Shown here one piece after another: positions 61,857 through 64,000 of a DNA stretch of 64,000 nucleotides. Under the pieces are notes generated by a model. That model saw only the letters and a program-made list of their open reading frames with translations. It made no database searches and was not told the DNA's origin. The stretch's first letter is position 1; the number at the start of each line of letters is the position of its first letter. Source of the stretch: Alistipes sp. (GTDB lineage: Bacteria; Bacteroidota; Bacteroidia; Bacteroidales; Rikenellaceae); contig JAFYQI010000006.1 in the NCBI GenBank assembly GCA_017547175.1, positions 124,001 through 188,000 of the forward strand. Direction: 5' to 3'. The translations under genes were made by a program, and so were the position numbers.

Positions 61857-63554
61857 TTATCCGATTTTTTGTTCGACAATCGCGAGAACCTCCTTCTCGG
61901 CAAGGATCGCGGCTTCAGCAATGCGATCAGCCTCTGAGGTTAATGCCTCAGCTTTGATGCGATCTTTTAGACCGGCGGCATTGATGCGGACATTTAAGCG
62001 TGCTCCGAGTACGGCACTGCGTGCTGCCAAAGCGCCCACACCGGCATCAGATACCGAATTAGGGTTGCCCACCTCGGCCATGGCTTTTACAAGTGGAAAG
62101 ACACGGGCCGCTGCCTGCATGGTGCGAAGTGGCACTTCGGTGGCGTAGAGGGTCGCCTCTTGGAGAGCCGCACTACGGGCCGCTTTCTCCTCCTCCGTAC
62201 TCTTCGGCATGGCGAATACAGCCATGATGCGGTTGAAGGCCTCGGTGTCCTCATCCACTAAATGCAACAATTCGGCCATCAGCATTTGACCGGCCTCCGC
62301 ATAGTTGGAGAACTCCTCCCAACGGTCGTCCCAACCCGCTTTGTGCGACGAAAGGTTGGCAACCATCGTTCCAAGGGCAGCACCCAAGGCGCCCATGTAG
62401 GCCGAGATTGATCCTCCACCCGGAGCCGGCGACTCGCTGGCTGTCTCCTCGGCAAACCCTTTGGTCGTAAGATCGATCAGGCGGTTCGTAGAGTGGTCTG
62501 CAATCATATACTCGATTACCTTCTCCTTCGGGTCAAAGGGTTTCAAATCATCCAATCCCATCGATTTGATGGCGATGCGGATGATCTCCTCCTCGGTGAT
62601 ACCTACCGAACGATGTTGTTTTTTGAGGAAATATTTTCCGGCATCAATCAGCGCTCGCTTCGGTACAAGTCCTACAATCTCGGTGCCTGTTACACGTACT
62701 CCACGTGCATCGGCTTTGCGACATACCTCGTCAAATGCGATATGTAAGGGGGTAACGGCAATGTTGGTGAGATTCATGGAGACCTGAGCGATGCCGTATT
62801 CGTCGATAAACCAGCCAATACCCTTGGTTGCTTTGAGTGATCCGGGACGCATGACGGGATTTCCATCGGCATCTTTGACAATTTTACCCACAATGGGGTT
62901 GCCCTCACGCACGGGGCGTCCCTTCTCGCGAACGTCAAAGGCAATGGCATTGGCTCGGCGCGTCGAGGTGGTGTTGAGGTTGAAGTTGACGGCAATCAGA
63001 AAATCGCGTGCACCTACGGCCGTTGCACCGGTGCGTGCCACCTGTTCGTCGTAGGGTCTGGCTCCAAAGTCGGGGGCCTTCTCTTTCGTGGCAAGTTTCT
63101 CGGGTAGAGCTTCGTACTCACCCTCGCGGCAGACGGCAAGATTTTGGCGAGCTTCGGTGTAGGCAGCAGCCTCGTAGCAATAGGTCGGGATGGCGAGCTC
63201 GTTGGCGATGCGTTCGGCTAATGAGCGGGCCAACGTTGCGCACTCTTCGAGTGTGATGCCTGCAATCGGTACCAACGGTAATACGTCGGTTGCTCCCATG
63301 CGCGGGTGCTCGCCTTTGTGCTGGCGCATGTCGATCAGTTCGGCAGCACGCTTCACCCCTTGAAATGCCGCCTCGACAACCGCTTCTGGCTCTCCAACGA
63401 AGGTGACGACAGTGCGATTGGTAGCTTCGCCCGGATCAACGTCCAGCAGTCGAATGGGGGCTGCGGCTTCAATTGCGTCGGTAATCTCTTTGATGATCTC
63501 TTTGTTGCGTCCCTCGCTGAAGTTTGGAACACATTCGATGATTCTTGTTGCCAT
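61857..63554 (-). CDS. ftcD: Bifunctional glutamate formimidoyltransferase / formimidoyl-THF cyclodeaminase
   Basis: 565 residues with both activities fused. The transferase half (about 1-300) opens ECVPNFSEGRN and contains HPRMGATDVLPLVP; it moves the formimino group from formiminoglutamate to tetrahydrofolate. After a linker, the cyclodeaminase half (about 345-560) contains SPAPGGGSISAYMGALGAAL and yields methenyl-THF and ammonia. It is first in the operon ftcD-hutU-hutH-hutI. This means the pathway ends in glutamate plus a one-carbon unit on folate rather than in formamide. Confidence 0.95.
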   Translation of the reverse strand: MATRIIECVPNFSEGRNKEIIKEITDAIEAAAPIRLLDVDPGEATNRTVVTFVGEPEAVVEAAFQGVKRAAELIDMRQHKGEHPRMGATDVLPLVPIAGITLEECATLARSLAERIANELAIPTYCYEAAAYTEARQNLAVCREGEYEALPEKLATKEKAPDFGARPYDEQVARTGATAVGARDFLIAVNFNLNTTSTRRANAIAFDVREKGRPVREGNPIVGKIVKDADGNPVMRPGSLKATKGIGWFIDEYGIAQVSMNLTNIAVTPLHIAFDEVCRKADARGVRVTGTEIVGLVPKRALIDAGKYFLKKQHRSVGITEEEIIRIAIKSMGLDDLKPFDPKEKVIEYMIADHSTNRLIDLTTKGFAEETASESPAPGGGSISAYMGALGAALGTMVANLSSHKAGWDDRWEEFSNYAEAGQMLMAELLHLVDEDTEAFNRIMAVFAMPKSTEEEKAARSAALQEATLYATEVPLRTMQAAARVFPLVKAMAEVGNPNSVSDAGVGALAARSAVLGARLNVRINAAGLKDRIKAEALTSEADRIAEAAILAEKEVLAIVEQKIG

Positions 63555-63587
63555 ATTCTTCTTGTGATGATTGTATTTTCAACTACC

Positions 63588-63595
63588 CAAATTTA
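63588..63595 (-). promoter_or_regulatory. -7 box of the hut operon
   Basis: TAAATTTG on the minus strand, 33 bp before the ftcD ATG. No regulator gene of HutC or other type is adjacent. Confidence 0.5.
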
Positions 63596-63651
63596 TATCA
63601 AATTCTTGGATTTTGCAAACGCCCCGTCTTGCATTTCTCGCAACGAAATCG

Positions 63652-63659
63652 TAAATTTG
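63652..63659 (+). promoter_or_regulatory. -7 box of the gene at the right edge
   Basis: TAAATTTG, the same octamer as for hut on the other strand, 16 bp before the ATG at 63676. Confidence 0.5.
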
Positions 63660-63675
63660 TGAAAAACGGAATGCT

Positions 63676-64000
63676 ATGAAACGAACAGCCTATGTCGAAA
63701 TCGAGTCGCGTGAAGCGTTGATGCCGCTTTTAGAGGCGGGAAAAGAGTTGTCGCATTATGCCTTTCAGGCAATCCGTTTTGGCGACGAAGTGGCCGGAAT
63801 TCGTTTCCGCGATTGTCTGTTTATCGGTTGTCGGATACCGGATGCAATGCGCCTGCAGTTGGCGTCAGATTGCTATGAAATACCCGATCTGACCATGCCC
63901 TTCAAGGTCTTTCCGCCACAACTCTATTCAGCCGATACGCTCTATGCCGGGTATGATCCGACGGATGAGCGAACCTTTGATACCTGTTACGATATGCGTG
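63676..64000 (+). CDS. LOG-like nucleotide-binding protein, N-terminal part (3' end outside window)
   Basis: The frame is open for 108 codons to the window edge. The translation begins MKRTAYVEIESREALM and goes on with GIRFRDCLFIGCRIPD, FPPQLYSADTLYAGYDP and TFDTCYDMR. This succession (FIGC, then a FPP...LY..DTLY block, then a Y-D-x-R) resembles the N-terminal extension of the long LOG-family Rossmann proteins annotated as nucleotide-binding or lysine-decarboxylase-like. The diagnostic PGGxGTxxE motif would lie beyond the window. The ATG at 63671 is followed at once by a stop, so 63676 is used. Confidence 0.5.
   Translation, partial: MKRTAYVEIESREALMPLLEAGKELSHYAFQAIRFGDEVAGIRFRDCLFIGCRIPDAMRLQLASDCYEIPDLTMPFKVFPPQLYSADTLYAGYDPTDERTFDTCYDMR

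Noticed and set aside
1..64000. CRISPR arrays, insertion sequences, prophage or conjugative genes
   Set aside because: No regularly spaced repeats, transposase, integrase, capsid or mobilisation proteins were seen anywhere in the window.

Overview
The window looks like chromosomal DNA of a gut-type Bacteroidales bacterium. The evidence is many Bacteroidetes-style -7 promoter boxes (TAnnTTTG, often TATCTTTG), a SusC/SusD pair, many lipoproteins with acidic residues just after the lipobox cysteine, and families largely restricted to this phylum (BACON, and proteins resembling DUF4199, DUF4293, DUF4294, DUF4458, DUF4984 and DUF5003). The mid-range GC content and gene set would suit Alistipes/Rikenellaceae, but the genus is inference. 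I saw no rRNA, insertion sequence, phage, integrase or CRISPR array.

Layout. 1-2231: end of a TPR protein and an outer-membrane barrel. 2411-4634 (minus): hom and metX, for methionine/threonine synthesis. 4763-5068: tRNA-Gln and a partial repeat of its 3' end. 5106-8710: a hotdog thioesterase, a secreted DUF4294-like protein, ffh and nusB. 8923-14221: a TonB-dependent receptor and a large partner lipoprotein, both with extreme codon bias. 14343-18943: TSCPD protein, yajC, a DUF1573 lipoprotein, argS, and divergent dusB with a guanine-deaminase-like gene. 18944-19449 is a hairpin-rich intergenic region. 19450-22549: mltG and a membrane/glycosyltransferase operon. 22860-23534: two tandem paralogous small membrane proteins. 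23685-27506: a BACON lipoprotein and two secreted nucleases. 27590-31429 (minus): M16 peptidase, HTH regulator and DUF2975 protein. 31581-33515: acyl-ACP thioesterase and a glycosyltransferase. 33637-38383 (minus): cupin, TlpA-like lipoprotein and a PspC/PadR/GIN-domain envelope module. 38546-41329: a secreted GH2 enzyme. 41489-57024: a nine-gene operon. 57097-63554 (minus): the complete histidine-to-glutamate operon. 63676 to the end: start of a LOG-like protein.

The most interesting part is 41489-57024. A SusC/SusD pair is followed, with gaps of 4 to 39 bp, by six further lipoproteins and one exported DUF1573 protein. The lipoproteins include two leucine-rich-repeat proteins and a subtilisin-type protease with an intact Asp/His/Ser triad. 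There is no glycoside hydrolase in the unit, and a strong terminator closes it. I read it as a candidate protein- or peptide-utilisation locus, with LRR lipoproteins as possible substrate binders and the protease in place of the usual glycanase. A perfect 20-bp palindrome lies about 50 bp upstream of susC.

A second possible nutrient theme is nucleic acid. Two secreted nuclease genes with a BACON lipoprotein (23685-27506) could make fragments, and the partner lipoprotein at 11639-14221 has a region resembling an OB fold. A functional link between them is only a hypothesis.
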